This document shows, piece after piece, positions 46,272 to 59,724 of a DNA stretch of 64,000 nucleotides. Each line of letters opens with the position of its first letter. Positions within the stretch are counted from its first letter, which is position 1. Source of the DNA: Pogostemon cablin (Eukaryota > Streptophyta > Magnoliopsida > Lamiales > Lamiaceae); the NCBI GenBank assembly GCA_023678885.1, contig CM042983.1, forward strand, positions 28,068,279 to 28,132,278, written 5' to 3'. Position numbers and translations under genes: made by a program. Below the pieces are notes generated by a model, which was not told the origin of the DNA, searched no databases, and worked only from the letters and a program-made list of their open reading frames with translations.

Positions 46272-46814
46272 TAGGGGTGTCAATTTGGCCCGGACCTGCG
46301 GGTACCCACTCGGCCCGCACGATTTGGGTCGCACCAGACCCGGACCGAATTAAAATAGAGCGGGCCCGTCCCGGACCCATTTTAAAATGGAGCGGGCCTG
46401 GGTATTACTTCAGACTCGTGGATATCCGATCCGCCCCGGCTCGCCTCGTACTAAATATAAATATTATATTTTTTTATTTTTATAATCTTTAAATTTTTAT
46501 ACTTTACTACTAATTTTATGATTATTATTATTATTTGAATTTGAATTTTATTTTTATGACATAGGAGTAATTATTACTTGAAGTTATGGAGAATAATGAA
46601 GTGAGAGAGTTAGTGATTTATGAGTGCCACATAAGTCTTAAAAAAACTAAATTAAAAAAAAAGAGTAGGGCGGGGTGGACCCGCCTCGTTTGAGTCTGGG
46701 TCTGGGTCTGGGCTGTATTATAGGACCCGTGCGGGTCCTGAGTAGGTAATTTTAAAATGAGTCGGGTTCGGATAATTAGGTACCTGCCCCAGACCCGACC
46801 CGTTGACATCCCTA
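46272..46814. mobile_element. hAT-type nonautonomous element
   Basis: Inverted ends TAGGGGTGTCAA / TTGACATCCCTA. TTGAGGTG precedes (46264-46271) and TTGAGGTA follows (46815-46822), an 8-bp duplication with one mismatch. Length 543 bp. Subterminal GGCCCGGACC / GACCCGACCC words; no coding capacity. Confidence 0.92.
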
Positions 46815-46867
46815 TTGAGGTAAAATTTATTGGTTAGGCTTTTTACCGTGACTACTTTGTGTAGGTG

Positions 46868-47160
46868 CAATTAGGGATGACAGTGGGTAGGATATCCGCT
46901 TATTCTGGAATATACGTATTCATATTTGATTAAAAAACTACTCGTACCAGTATCCATCTCATACTCGTTTATTAATATCCGCGGGTACATGTACCCGTTT
47001 AATATTCATTTATTTTATATGTATTTTTATGTATTTTTATTATTTAAATAAGTATAATAATAAAAATTACATTATTATTAATTAAATATAAAATAAGTAT
47101 AAATATGGTATGTATTTATTGATGGTTATGGTTTAACACAAGATAAATTATGATGAACAA
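46868..47160. mobile_element. hAT-like element, left end only
   Basis: Begins TAGGGATGACAGTGGGTAGG and continues with the same ATATCCGCGGGTAC text as 16730-17262, but no right end is found before the viral sequence begins; probably truncated. Confidence 0.6.
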
Positions 47161-47197
47161 TCTTATGGGATGTAAATAACATACTGTTAAAAATAGT

Positions 47198-47960
47198 ATG
47201 ATTGAAGAATATGATATTCCAAGAAATTTAGATAAATTAAATAATTGGACAATTCCTAAAATTGAATCTAAGAAAATATATAAGATTGGTACTTTTGATA
47301 TATTTAATCACAAACAGATATTTAAAACTACTGAATCTTCTATTCCTATACAGGATGAAGAAATTGCTATTAGACTTTTAAATAATAGTGATATTGCATC
47401 TTATAGAAAAGAATATAATTGGCTACATATTTGATTAATACAAATTGGTTTTAGACCTTTAACTCTAAAAGGTTTGCCAGAAAGTTTTCTTGCTGCTCTT
47501 CGTGATGGAAGAAATTTAAATTGAAAAAGTTCTATAATGGGAATAATACAGTCTAGCTTAGCTCATGGCCCTGTTTATTTTAATGTTTATCCAGATCTTT
47601 TATTTTAAATGTTAAAACACATGGTTACAATTATGCTCTAGGATCTGAAATTATTTGCATATGTAATCGAATTTGTTATAAATTACTAAATTCTATGTGT
47701 ATAATGAGAGATAATAAAGATAATAAATAAACTGTTCTTATATAATCAAATTTTGAAAAATCAAATATTACTACTGGAAGACCTATAAAATGGGAAGAAA
47801 TAGTATTTCCTGAAAAATGAACTATAGAAAATACTGTACCAATAAAATTCATTAATAATGAGTTAAAAGAAATAAGGCAGATAAATGGTAAAAAAGTAGA
47901 TGTAGAATTTTCGAGACTTTTACATTCTTCATCATATAAGTCAACTAGATCTTATATATC
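47198..47960 (+). pseudogene. Viral movement protein region
   Basis: First open stretch 47198-47434 includes EEIAIRLLNNSDIASYRK and NWLHI; after an in-frame TGA the homologous text continues as QIGFRPLTLKGLPESFLAAL. These are conserved positions of caulimovirid (30K-type) movement proteins, which enlarge plasmodesmata. Further stops, including one at about 47521, and frame changes follow. Not functional. Confidence 0.8.
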
Positions 47961-48416
47961 ACCATTTGACTATGAAATAGAATTACCAGAGTCATCTAGA
48001 GCCTCTACGTCTCAGGTAAGAGATTCTAATAATGATTGGTCTAATGAAGTTAATAAAGTAAAATTAATAAAGAACATATTGTTCATGAATTTCAAAGAAT
48101 TAAAATTCAAGAAAATGACACTATGTCAGATATGAGTTTTCCTCAATTTTATGGATTATGAAAAAATTGATTTTTCAAAAGGCTCTCCAGCCAGAAAGGA
48201 GATTAATGATGAATTTCAAAAACCAGAATGGAGTCTTTTTAGAAAATGGTATTTTGAACATTTTCAAGAACACCTGATTATATCAGAAAAAAGTTTTTAT
48301 GAATATCGTGAAAAATAAAATAAAAAATACATTTTGTTTCTTGGATTATTAAAATAATTATTATTGAAGAAATAAATACTCTTGAAAGAGAATATACACT
48401 TTCTAATGGAGAACTT

Positions 48417-49920
48417 TTGAAAGCAATATATCCACCTAAAGATAAATTTCATATGGAAAGAGGTAATAAACTTTTAAGTTTTAATGGTTTTTCTAAATTA
48501 ATAGAACAAGACAATATTAACTTAACTGTCAAACATCTAAATCAACTTTTGGAAAATCAAAACTATACAAACTTGTATTTAACTATTATTGGAGAAGATA
48601 TATCTTCTTTACATAATAGAATTGAAAGAATAATAGAAAAAGTCGAAAAAATAAAAAACACAGAAAAAAAGAAGAATATACGTCCAACATCTTCCTCATC
48701 TGATGAAACAGGATCCTCTTCTTTACAAATAGCTTCTGCATCCTTTCAACTTCCACCTATTATTACAGATTTTAAGTATTCTTCTAAAGTTGATGAGTTA
48801 AGAAGCCTTTCAAAAGAAAAATTAAATATTTCCACCCTAAACCAGACTGATAATAATCAAGATGAGATAAATAAAATAAAATGGAATGGAAAGCCTATAA
48901 CAAGAAAATTTTATTATAGAAGACCTACTCCTTTGGATATTATACATAAAGAAACTGATTATTTGATTAATAATAGTTATAATGGAAAAAGTATATGAAT
49001 GGAATATATATGCATTTCCTGATAATCAGATCTATAGCACTATGTATAGAATGCTTATGTATAGTCAAGTCTGCAAAAATGCAGGTAATAGTGATGCTAA
49101 TATTGCAAAAATGATAATAGATGGTTTTACTTGCCAATTAAAAGACTGGTGGGATCATTATTTATCTTCATTAAATAAAACAAAAATTCTTAGATCAGTA
49201 AAAATAGAAGATGGATAACCTTGTGAAAATGTTGTTCACTATTTATTAAGCACTATTATTGAACATTTTACTGGCAGATATACTGATAACAGTGAAAAAA
49301 TTAAAAAAACTTCTTTCTAACTTAAATTGCAAAACTCTTACAGATTTCAGATGGTATAAAGATATATTTTTATCTAGAGTTTATGAATTACAAGATTGTA
49401 ATAATGAGTTCTGGAAGGCTAAATTTATTAATGGACTTCCTTATTTGTTTGCTGAAAGAATTAAAAAGGTTATGAGGGGAAATAATATTTCTATTGATTA
49501 TAATGCTTTTACTTATGGTAATATTATAAACATGTGTATACAAGAAGGTTTGTCAATTTGCAATGAGTTAAAAGTCACAAGACAAATAAAGAAACAAAAT
49601 TTACTTGAAAAGAAACAGCTTGGTCAATTTTGTGATCAATTTGGTATGGAAAATCTACTTATGAGAAAAAACAATAATTATGAAAAGGAAATAAAAATTC
49701 CTTATAAAAAGAAGAAAAGACATTTTTCTGAAAAATATAGAGATAAAAAATTCTAAAGAAAAGAACAAAGAAGATAAGACAGGGATAAAGGGAGAAGTTT
49801 TTATAGACGAAAGAAAAAAATTATTTGTCATAAATGTGAAAAAATAGGTCATTATGCTAATCAATGTTGGGCTAAAGAACAGATTAAAAATCTTAATATA
49901 GTAGAAGATTTTAAAGAAAA
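48417..49920 (+). pseudogene. Viral coat protein region with zinc knuckle
   Basis: Several open pieces (48417-48998, 48982-49218, 49259-49756) are overlapped or separated by frameshifts. The middle piece has the capsid pattern (LNCKTLTDFRWYKDIFLSRV, FWKAKFINGLP). A CX2CX4HX4C nucleic-acid-binding knuckle, CHKCEKIGHYANQC, lies at 49826-49867 after a Lys-rich run. A Ser-rich stretch lies near 48690-48730. Confidence 0.8.
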
Positions 49921-50639
49921 ACTTTATAATATTGTGTTACAGTGATAGTGAATATGAGATAACTACTTCTGATTATTCATCTTATATTTAAGAAGATATT
50001 AGTAATATAGAAAACAAATCTATTTATTCTCAGGATAATAGTGAATGTGATACTAAAAGTGAATGTGATGCCTGTGCTATTGGACAACCCTGCATAAAAG
50101 ATAGATGTATAAATCAGCTAAATGCGAAAGATGATGATATTTATAATCTTATGTCACAATTTTAAGATCTTAATCTAAATATTAATGTTCTTGATAATGA
50201 TAATATTTTAGAATTATTTAAATTAATAAAAGATTCATAGTTAAGGTCTGATATTATAGACCAATTAACTTACATACCTTCGACTAGTAGAAATATTGAA
50301 AAAGAACATAGATTAAATGCTCCGACTCAATATTCTATGAAAGAAGTAGAACATCTTTTAAAAAAGAATTACATTAATGAAAATTAGATTACCGTTAAAG
50401 ATTTAATTAATGAAATAGAAATTTTAAAATCAGAAATAAAGGATTTACAAGATAAAAATTACATTTTTGAAAATAGAATTTCTAAAATAGAAAATATAAA
50501 GAAAATGTAAATCAATTTTCTGATTTAGAGAAAAGTAAAGATATTCTTTCAGAGTCACATGAAGAACAAAAAAATTATCTTACTATATTAAATAAATTCA
50601 TTTCCCAAAAATGGTATACAAAAATTACTTAAAAAATTG

Positions 50640-50971
50640 ATAGATCTTTTACTAAAAATTTTATTGCTATGATTGATAGTGGGGCTGATCTTAATGTTAT
50701 ACAAGAAGGATTAATCTCTACACAATATTTTCATAAAACTAGTAACTCTCTTTCTACTACCAGAAGAGATTTACTTGATATAAAATATAAATTACCTATT
50801 GCATATATTTGCAAAAATAGTTCATGTATTTCAATAGAATTTTTACTAGCAAAAAATATTTCTAGCCAATTAATTCTCGGATTGCCATTTATAAACAAAA
50901 TATATCCTATAAACTCTATTAATACAAGAGGTTTATCAGGTACTTTTGAAGGAAAAGAAATATTTTTTTAA
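50640..50971 (+). pseudogene. Viral aspartic protease region
   Basis: AMIDSGADLNVI carries the catalytic Asp-Ser-Gly (50675-50683), and LILGLPFI near 50880 matches the second conserved strand of pararetroviral proteases. The region between the zinc knuckle and here (49921-50640) is broken viral sequence with many stops. Confidence 0.8.
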
Positions 50972-51009
50972 TTTATTACTAAGCCTGTTCCTAAAATTTT
51001 AAATGAATT

Positions 51010-51910
51010 ACAAGATACTTTAAGAAGAAAAAAATTCTTAAATAAACTTTTTAAAAGCCGGAATTAATGCTTTGACTATTGATGAAAAAATCAGTAATCC
51101 TAAATTACAAGAAAAATTAAAATTAATCTATAATAATTTTGCACTAGATATATGCAGTGATCTTCCAAATGTATTTTGGGATCGAAAAAATATATTGTTT
51201 CTCTTCCATATGAAGATGGATTTAATGATAATAATATTCCCACTAAAGTTAGACATTGCCAAATGAACTCTGAATATTTAGAGTTATGTAAGAAAGAAAT
51301 TCAATCACATCTTGAAAAAAGATTAATTAGACCTTCAAAATCACCATGGTCTTGCACTGCATTCTATGTCAATAAATATTCATAACAAGAAAGAGGAGTT
51401 CTCATGTTAGTCATAAATTATAAACCTCTTAATAAAGTGTTAAAATAGATAAGACATCCTATTCCTTATAAAAAAGATTTATTAGATAGATTAGTACATG
51501 CTCTTATATTTCCAAAATTTGATTTAAAATCAGGATTTTGGCAAATTCAAATTAAAGAATCTGATAGATACAAAACTACCTTTAATGTTCCTATAGGACA
51601 TTATGAGTGGAATGTTATGCCATTTGGCTTAAAAAATGCTCCCTCTAAATTTCAACAAATTATGAATGACATATTCAGTCCTTATAGTAATTTCATTATT
51701 GTTTACATTGATGATATACTTGTTTTCTCTAATAATATTGAGATACACTTTAAACATTTAAATATGTTTAAGAAAATTATTTTAGAAAGTGGTCTTGTTA
51801 TTTCAAAACCAAAAATGTCATTATTTCAAACCAGTATAAGATTCCTTGGTCATATTATAGAAAAAGAAAAAATAATTCCTATTCAAAGAAGTATAGAGTT
51901 TAGTATACAA
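51010..51910 (+). pseudogene. Viral reverse transcriptase region, truncated
   Basis: Recognisable pieces: KRLIRPSKSPWSC near 51325, LVINYKPLNKVL near 51407, FDLKSGFWQIQI near 51525, MPFGLKNAPSKFQQ at 51617, the YIDDILVFS box at about 51705 and RFLGHIIEK near 51840. Stops are present (one replaces a normally Trp position near 51445, TAG). The Ty3 LTR at 51911 cuts the gene before RNase H. Confidence 0.88.
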
Positions 51911-53276
51911 TGATCAATCAACACAAATAGGATGAAGGTGATTGGTTTGCTAAGTTAAAAAAAAGTGAGATTAACAACAATTAAGAAGTGGTAATTCTAG
52001 GAATTATGTATCATGGATATAGGATTAAGGGCCAACACTAAATCCTTCTAAACTTCCTCTCGAAATGAATAGAATGTGAATCCAATTAAGAATTCCAAAA
52101 TAGCTCAATAGATTGGATCTCACTCAAACAATTCCAACTAGATACTAAGCTTGAAATGAGAGTCCTTTCACGCAATTAATCGACCTCTCGATCTAACCAA
52201 TCGGATGTTCTATCAAAGGGTTCTAAATCCTAAAGAACATCTCTATCTCTTTAAGACTTATAATGCACATGAAGTGTATGATGAATTGATTCAATGAACT
52301 ATCCTAAACATATAATTGATTTCTCAATCTAATCACATCCCCATGACAATTAACCACACAAATCAACAATACAAATCAAGCAATTAACAATCAATAATAG
52401 AAAATCATAAATCCAATCAACATATGATTAAAAATACACAAATTTCCAAAATTAACCAACAACTCTCATGTTGCTAATCTCACAAGGGAGATTAGCCCAC
52501 CATAATCATAAGACATAGACATTAAAAACCTTACAAGTCATGACAAATAAATAGGTTACTACAAAAATTGGATGAAAACTCCCTTGGATTGTCTCCAATG
52601 GTTATCTCCTTCCTTTCTTTGTAATTCCTCTCTTCCTTGCTTCTTTTCTTCACTTGGATAAAGGATCTATGGTGAGATGATGATGGATTTAATAGATGGA
52701 TGAAAGTGATGAAGGATATGGTGCAGAATGAAGGAATTAGTGTGTGAGGTGTGTGGGCAGCTGAATTTCGAATCCAAGATGATCAAAATGTTGAATGAAT
52801 TGGTATTTATACCCATTGGAGACCTTCTAGAAGATTTATGAAATTTTTCTATTCTGGCACAGACACGACTCATGTGCTGCAACACGGCTGGAGTCGTGTC
52901 AGGGTTTCTCGATCAACACTAACTTAAAACGGCACACGAGTCGTGTGCTGGAACACGGCCAACGTGTTGGATGTTCAGATGCTGGTGCACGGCTGCCTCT
53001 TACAGGCCCGTGTTCAGTACACGGGACGTGTGCTGTAACACTGCTCGTGTACCCTACACGGCCGGCCGTATTCATGTTGCCATATTTTTTCTTCCTTGTT
53101 TCATCTCCCATCTCCGTTTTTACTCCATTTTCATCTATTTTACATACGATTAAGTTCATTTTCTCACATTTTTATAAAAACACATCACCCCCCAAATAAC
53201 ACATAGAAAACAGATAAAAAGTCATGAAAATGGATATAAAAAGTCAATAAAAACTAGGTGAAAATATCACTAATCA
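51911..53276 (-). repeat. LTR of Ty3 family C (3' LTR on the minus strand)
   Basis: Plus strand starts TGATCAATCA and ends CACTAATCA; 1366 bp. A TATAAATA box is read on the minus strand at 52804-52811. Upstream of it in transcription order, 52857-53070 is packed with ACACGACTC / GAGTCGTGT / ACACGGCC words. The partner LTR would lie beyond the window. Confidence 0.85.
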
Positions 53277-55651
53277 TACCCCAAACTTAAAGTATTGCTC
53301 GTCCCCGAACAACGAAAATGATAGACCAAGGGGGAGATTTTCACCTAGGAAAGAACCTAACGAATATAAGCAATAAAACATCAATAGCAATAATAACTAC
53401 AAACTATGCTAAGTTATCCTACATCATTAGACTCACAACAAGAGAAATTAACAAGTTCAATAAAAAGAAAATAAAGTTCAATATAGTCCCTTTTTAGTCC
53501 AAGCCTCACATAGATTAACAATTTCACTCAACACTCTTTTAAGTAGGATAACTCACCACTCATCAATCAATTGACTCGATTCACTATAGACTTGCTCTTG
53601 GACTACATTCACAAACTACCAAAGTTTCAATCGATGATCAAAAAGGTTTTTGATTAAGGATGTAATGATTGGCTCTTTGGTAGGGTAGGAAGAATTTAGA
53701 TAAAAGTTTCTAAACAAGTGTAAGTAATCGAAGAGGTAGTTACTTTCTTCCATTCCTCCACTTTCTTTCTTCCCTTCTTATTCTTTGCAACATTCAAGCA
53801 CTAATCATCACTTCTCTTTTGATTTTCAACTATTTTTGATTGTATGCTCCCTTCTTTTGATTTTTAGTTTCTTGCTTGTCTTTGTTTCTTCTCTCATTTT
53901 CTTATTTTTAAGGTTGCATATGCACTCTTGTTTATGCTCTTTTCATCCTTTTATACCATTTTTTCTTCTTCTTTTGTTATCTCATCATACCTTTCTAGCT
54001 ACCATATCCTCGATCACTCACACAAAAGGTATATATATATATATATATTAGGCTTATGTGGGTAATCAAGGCTTGTAATGTGCTAAATTCACAAGAAATG
54101 GGCTTATAGACTCAAAGTGATTAACTAAGGATGATGTTTAAGGTATGGAAATATTTGGCAATGACTATTCTTGACAAGGATGGCTTTAAATCATATAATC
54201 ATTCTCTACTAATTGGGTTCATTCCTATAATCCTTGAGCAAGTATTTAGCTTATCAAAACACAACTGATCCACTCATGAAAAGATATACCATGTATGCAT
54301 GGTCTAGGTACAAATTCTCACGGGTTTATGCTCGGACCTAAAAGAACTTATTACACCTTATTCATCTCAAAATTGAACAAATTAAGTATCACATATCGTA
54401 ATTCGAAAGTGTAAAGATTCTTAATCATAATTTGTCATCACTTATCACCACAATATATCATCACTCACATTCAAAATGGCTCATGATATTCCAAAACAAC
54501 CACCAAACAACCCTAAACAAAAATAAAAATACAAACAACACATAACAAAGATACACCAAATAAGAAACAATACAAAAACACTCAACATGCAATAACAAAA
54601 ATCACCACATAAAGAAATGAAACACAAAATCCACCCATCCATGATCAATATAAGTCATATCTCATCTTATCCTTAATTGAAAAGGAAAACCTCCCACAAA
54701 CATAACATATGAAGTAACATGCCAATCACATCAATCCAAATCAACATCAAAATATGTCAAGCAAATAGAAGTGGTAAAGTATAGAGTGAACTCCCTTAAT
54801 AGGTATTTGGTAGTGTAAATGGTTGGCACGAGCTTCCGGATTGCATGCACAACGAATCTTGACTTGATCTCCGGACTCAATTCGTGCTTCCACTACACTT
54901 TATCTAAGCTCAAAGACTCATCAAAATCATTAGCTCAACAATTGCAATAAGAATATGGACTAATCATGCACTTCAACATAATCAATCGGACCAAAATCAA
55001 TCCCAAAACTCATGAGAAAAATTTTAAAATTGACCCAATTTTACAAGAAGACCTCTCATCATCATCATATCAAGCACACTCAAGTGATAAGTCACACCAC
55101 ACACTCTCTCCCCAAACTTAAATCGAAACAAGTTGATACTTAAGTTTGCAAAAAGTGGTGGGACTTACCCTTGTAATTTCCAACTATGATCTTTTGTAGA
55201 GAAGCATACGCATCCACACGAATCAAGTTATATCCACCACGTACTAGCCCCCCAAACTTAACTCGAGATAAGAGTTGAGAATTAAGTTTGCAACAAGTGG
55301 TGAACATGTCTACTCGAATCTATGAAGCACTTCCTGTATCTTCAATACGCCTTTTCTCACGAGCATAATCTACCTACAAGACCAAAATGCAAACAAAATA
55401 AGCATCAAAAGATAAAAAGAATGGGTTACCTCCCATTTAGCGCTAAGTTTAACGTCTTCAAGTTGGACGGAATTTTACGCTCATTGGACCAAATGTTGGT
55501 CCACCACACTTTCTCCTCGCATCCTCACTTTGAACATTTGCTTAGCCCTCTTCTTGTCCACTAGCTCAACTTCACCATTCTTGCTTACAAGCATCAAGTC
55601 ATCTTCAAGAAGTGATTCTAGTGGACTTCCTCTTTCTCCTTTGTCTATTTT
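53277..55651 (-). other. Polypurine tract and noncoding 3' part of family C
   Basis: AAGTTTGGGGTA abuts the LTR on the minus strand. The following 2.4 kb has no coding potential I can support; AGCGCTAAATGGGAGGTAAC near 55426 is a phrase common in Athila-like 3' noncoding regions. RT, RNase H and integrase, expected here, are absent. (TA)n at 54030-54048. Confidence 0.7.
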
Positions 55652-56014
55652 CTAATCAGGATCCATAGCTTTCTTCCTATTAACATCACAAGAAAATGAG
55701 TTAGTATTTGAAACTTTCATATAGTTATGAAGAAATGAATTTAAATTATCAAAGAGAAGCGAATTATGATCCATAAGATCATCCGGAGGCACATTAGGAG
55801 GCTTCAAAGGAGACTTGGTTCCCTTTTCTTTATTACACAAGAATGTGATACTCTTTCCTTTTGAGCTCAAAGAAAACTCTTCTCTACCAACATCAATTTT
55901 TGCTCTTCCCGTAGCTAGAAATGACCTTCCCAAAATAAGTGAAAATTGAGGATCCGCCTTCACTTCTAACACCATAAAATCAACCGGGAAAGCTAGCCCC
56001 TTCACTTTCACCTC
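55652..56014 (-). pseudogene. Retropepsin C-terminal part, Ty3 family C
   Basis: PVDFMVLEVKADPQFSLILG followed by RSFLATGRAKIDV matches the distal half of Athila-type aspartic proteases. The catalytic Asp half is cut off at 56014, where a copia LTR inserted. The frame continues into a low-complexity tail and stops at 55652. Confidence 0.85.
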
Positions 56015-57273
56015 TGTTAGATTGTATACTAAAAGTTTTATTTTTTTATGAACAATTTTTAAACAATATTTGAAATGAGAATCATGTGATCAAACGATTG
56101 CAATAATGTTATTGCAAAAGTTCATTTACTTTATACTGTAGATAATGTGGTGTGCGGCGTCACACGGAAGATCATATTATTGGCTCCTTATAAAGTATAA
56201 ACAGATGTTCACAATCGAGATAGACGAGGACTATCTATCGGTATGGTTGTAGTGTGATTTGGCATTAATCTGTCTTAACTATAAAATTGCACTAGTGCAC
56301 TTTGTATATTGAATAAGATCGCCGTTGAGATCATTCGGTTTATACTGACTATATAATAGAACTTGATCTCTGTTATTATGGAAGTTCGTACTCTTAATCC
56401 CTATACAATAACCTCGACATATATGCCAGTATTTATTTCTTTAATTCATCAATGGGTGAGATTTAATAGTTAAATCAATATGCTCGGTGAGTTAGGAGAT
56501 GGTGCTGTCTCTATTGTATTGTTGATTGCAGAAGGAATCCATGTCCTAACGGAATTGGTTGATGATGTCCCTTTGAGGAGCTCATAATGATTATCATGTA
56601 AACCCTGCAGGTGAATTTATTCCGGCTTGATAATAAGGTTGTGTGGTACTACTTTCGGTAAATATATTAATTAATGGAGTTGTCAGTAACTTAATTAATT
56701 AATAGGCATTGTATCTTAAACATGGGGAGACTAACGGACTCATAATAAGAGGGAGCCCATAAACGTAATTTGGGATTAGGGTGGCAGTGCAATAATATTT
56801 CTTTAGTGGAATAATTTATTATTATTGGACTTAAGTATAAGTTTTGGGCTAAACTTGGATGCTTAAGCCCAATTGGAGGCCCAAACCCTAATTTCTCCTC
56901 CTGGTCCCTGTTGTAGTCTATATAATAGGCAATCTCATCAATTCGGAATCTGAATCACACGCATAACACACGTGAAAGACAGATTAGGGTTGTAGACTGA
57001 GTTCATCTTGTAGATCGTTGCCCACACCAACGTCAAGACGTGGCTTAGGAATACAACAGAAGACTGAAAGGTCGTTTACTGTTTCTGTCTGTCAACTTCA
57101 CCGATTTTTCTAAAATCGTGTGGAAGTCGAAACTGTACGTGTGATATACCATTGGAAAGCCACTTATGAGAGGATCATTTTGATCATACATCACTCGATT
57201 CCGATATCAGATAAGAGAGTTATGCCCAAAACCGTAACGGGTTCACGTTAATCAAAAGATCCAAACGCCAACA
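56015..57273 (+). repeat. 5' LTR of a second copia element
   Basis: TGTTAGATTGTATACTAAAA...CCAACA; 1259 bp, same family as 32614-33814 but clearly diverged. Preceded by ACCTC. Only this LTR is in the window. Confidence 0.9.
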
Positions 57274-59724
57274 ATTGGTATCAGAGCGTAGGTTTAATGG
57301 CTAAACGTGACACGTTGGGCTAGGGTTTATGTGATTATGTGCTTTTATTTGGAATAAATCACATGCAATGGTTAGGGTTTTGGTTTTATGAATTGAATCC
57401 ATGATAAATCCTATGAAAAATCTCTCTGTGTAATTATCGGCTGGTGAATGGGTATTATCATCAAACCTATTCGGTGTTCTTTACGGTGAAAGGAGAAAAA
57501 CCCTAAGTTCGAACCATGATGGATATCGATGGTGAATGATTGATGATGAACGTCAGAATGGGACTGGTAAAAGGGCTGTTCCATGAGGACAGACGCTGCA
57601 TCTTTTGGGCCTGTTGAACGGCGTGAATGTCGGGTACAGCTGCACGGCCATGTTCACGTCAATCGATTGTTATCGAATCATTGATGCTCGGCGATGGTGA
57701 GCGGCATGAAAGCATGTTGGCGGATTGTGCCTGCTGCTGGTCCAATGATGGCGTGGAGAGGAAGTCAGCACGGCATGAAGATAGACCACCAGCGTGGGTT
57801 CACGTCGCGAGGGCTTGGAGAAGCGACGGACTGCTGGAGGCGAGCGCCAATCAGCAGAAGGCTTGGCGTTCTGTACCAGCTTTCCGCGGATTCTGCGGGG
57901 TTTCAGGGATGCGCCAGGGTGTTCCAACGGGGTCTGTGGCTCTGCTGAATGGGGCTGATAAACCTTCCGGGCGAGTCACACATGGAGTTCCGGTCGTGCT
58001 TGCAGAGTTTTCTAGCGGGTCTGAAGGAGTTCGCCAGGTCGGGTCTCCATAGGTTCCGAGCGAAACGTGTAGACACGTTGCTGCTGGGGCGGCGCCGAAG
58101 AGAAAACCTCCAGCGGGCGACGGTGCTGGAACGGATAGCAGGAAATTGCTGCTGGACGGCGCGATGAGCCTGGCCGGCGATGGGTGGTTCTGATCGTCAC
58201 TGCAAAGTTGTTAGAGAAGCGGCACTGCGGGTATTGGCTGAGTCGGTTGGCGGACCTGGTGGTTCTGGTTGGAGTTGGCGACTGCTGGAAGGACTGAACT
58301 TATGCGCAGACATCAGGATTAGGCTGGATCGCTGGCAGATCGTCGGATGTTATCATTGCAACGGCAGTCCATTTGGCTTCACGATGAGACTTCGGGAAAC
58401 AGCCATCTTCCGGCGGGCTGGCTGGATTGGCGCTGCTTCAGGCGGCGACGACCGGGATGACCAGTAGGCATATGGCTATGCAACGTCGTTCCAGAGGATA
58501 GTTTTCCAGCCGGCGTTTTTTGGGTTGGAGGCGGCTGAGCTAGGCATGGCTGGAAGAGGACTGCGTTCCTGTTTCCGGTAGGGCAAGTTTGGCAGCATGG
58601 CAGCCTGCATTGCGAGAGCAAGTTTTTTCAGACGGAAATTGCTTGCACGGGTGAAGCAAGCTGTTGGTTGATGACATGTTTCTCTCCCTCTTGGAACCGT
58701 GTATCAAGTATTCTTAGGCCCAAGACATCCAACTTGTTCCGCTAGTCGTGTTTAATTGCTTAAATGGTTTGTTGACCAAGGTCAACTTTTATTTGGCATT
58801 TTTTTATTTTCTTATATATAATTGATATAATTATTTTATTTGTCAATTATTGTTATATATTTGGAATTATGTGCTAATTTGCGTATTTTGTATTTGATAT
58901 ATAAATTGTATGCATGCAAAAACCCTCTTGTTAAATAACTAAGTGGGAGATGGATTGTTCATGATCTCGCGGCCTCCATTATTGATTTATTAAGTGATGC
59001 AAGTAAGCTTATAAGTCGGCTATAGTGTCTTCCTCCCCAACGGATGAGTTTTATTTGCGGATCACTAGTACAAATTAATAATTGATGGTAAAAGAAAATT
59101 ATTTGAGGGCGTGTGAACTTCTCCAACTGTAAGACACACAAACTTGGATAACGTACTTGTATCAAATAATGGTATACACTTAGGTGCAATTAATATGTAT
59201 TCTCCCCAACGGAGTCACTGCTATTAAATTGCATGGCTAAATGACAACCGACTATTAATTATTGAGTCATAAGGTTAATTATGACGTATGAAATTAATGG
59301 GTAAAACCTTCTCTTGCGAATATTCGGGTTTGTATACGTCCACACTAACGTGGCATGCAAATTCACGGTGCTTGAGATGTCGGTGAATTTATTTTATATT
59401 GTTTATTGAGGGAATCAATATAAAATTTAAATTTGAAGAGTTTGAGCGTTGAATTTATTTACTTGATTATCTGAATTTTCGAATAATTTATTTCACTTAT
59501 TGTTAACTAAAAGAAAATAAATTTACTTGTCCAAAATAATTGATTAGAAAAGAATCTTGATTTTAATTCTTACTGCTTAGGAAAATTAAAATGTGTTCTC
59601 ACGAATGATACCCTCTAGTGCCTATTAAAGTCTCTAGTGAAGAGGTGAGAAGTTCATAGAAATATGATGGTCTCGTGAGACTCTTCGGATACTTGAGTAA
59701 GTTAGAAAGGCAAGAGGTCATGGT
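57274..59724 (+). mobile_element. Second copia element: leader region, cut by a Ty3 insertion
   Basis: The primer site TGGTATCAGAGC is at 57276-57287. 57600-58650 is a GC-rich leader like that at 34085-35110, with no recognisable protein. 58925-59375 repeats the conserved noncoding block (TTAAATAACTAAGTGGGAGA; CTTCCTCCCCAACGGATGAG; CACGGTGCTTGAGATGTCGG). 59490-59724 matches the gag start region of the first element. The element is interrupted at 59725. Confidence 0.88.

Larger units (their letters stand above)
47160..51910 (+). mobile_element. Endogenous caulimovirid (plant pararetrovirus) copy, decayed
   Basis: Four regions follow in the order typical of Caulimoviridae: movement protein, coat protein with zinc knuckle, aspartic protease, reverse transcriptase. 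There is no LTR or integrase. The segment is extremely A+T-rich and broken by many stops and frameshifts. It ends abruptly in the RT/RNase H region where a Ty3 LTR begins at 51911. The genus cannot be decided from these fragments. Confidence 0.88.

Noticed and set aside
57627..58621. Several open frames on both strands in the second copia leader
   Set aside because: Same situation as 34565-35128: overlapping frames in all phases in a GC-rich leader.
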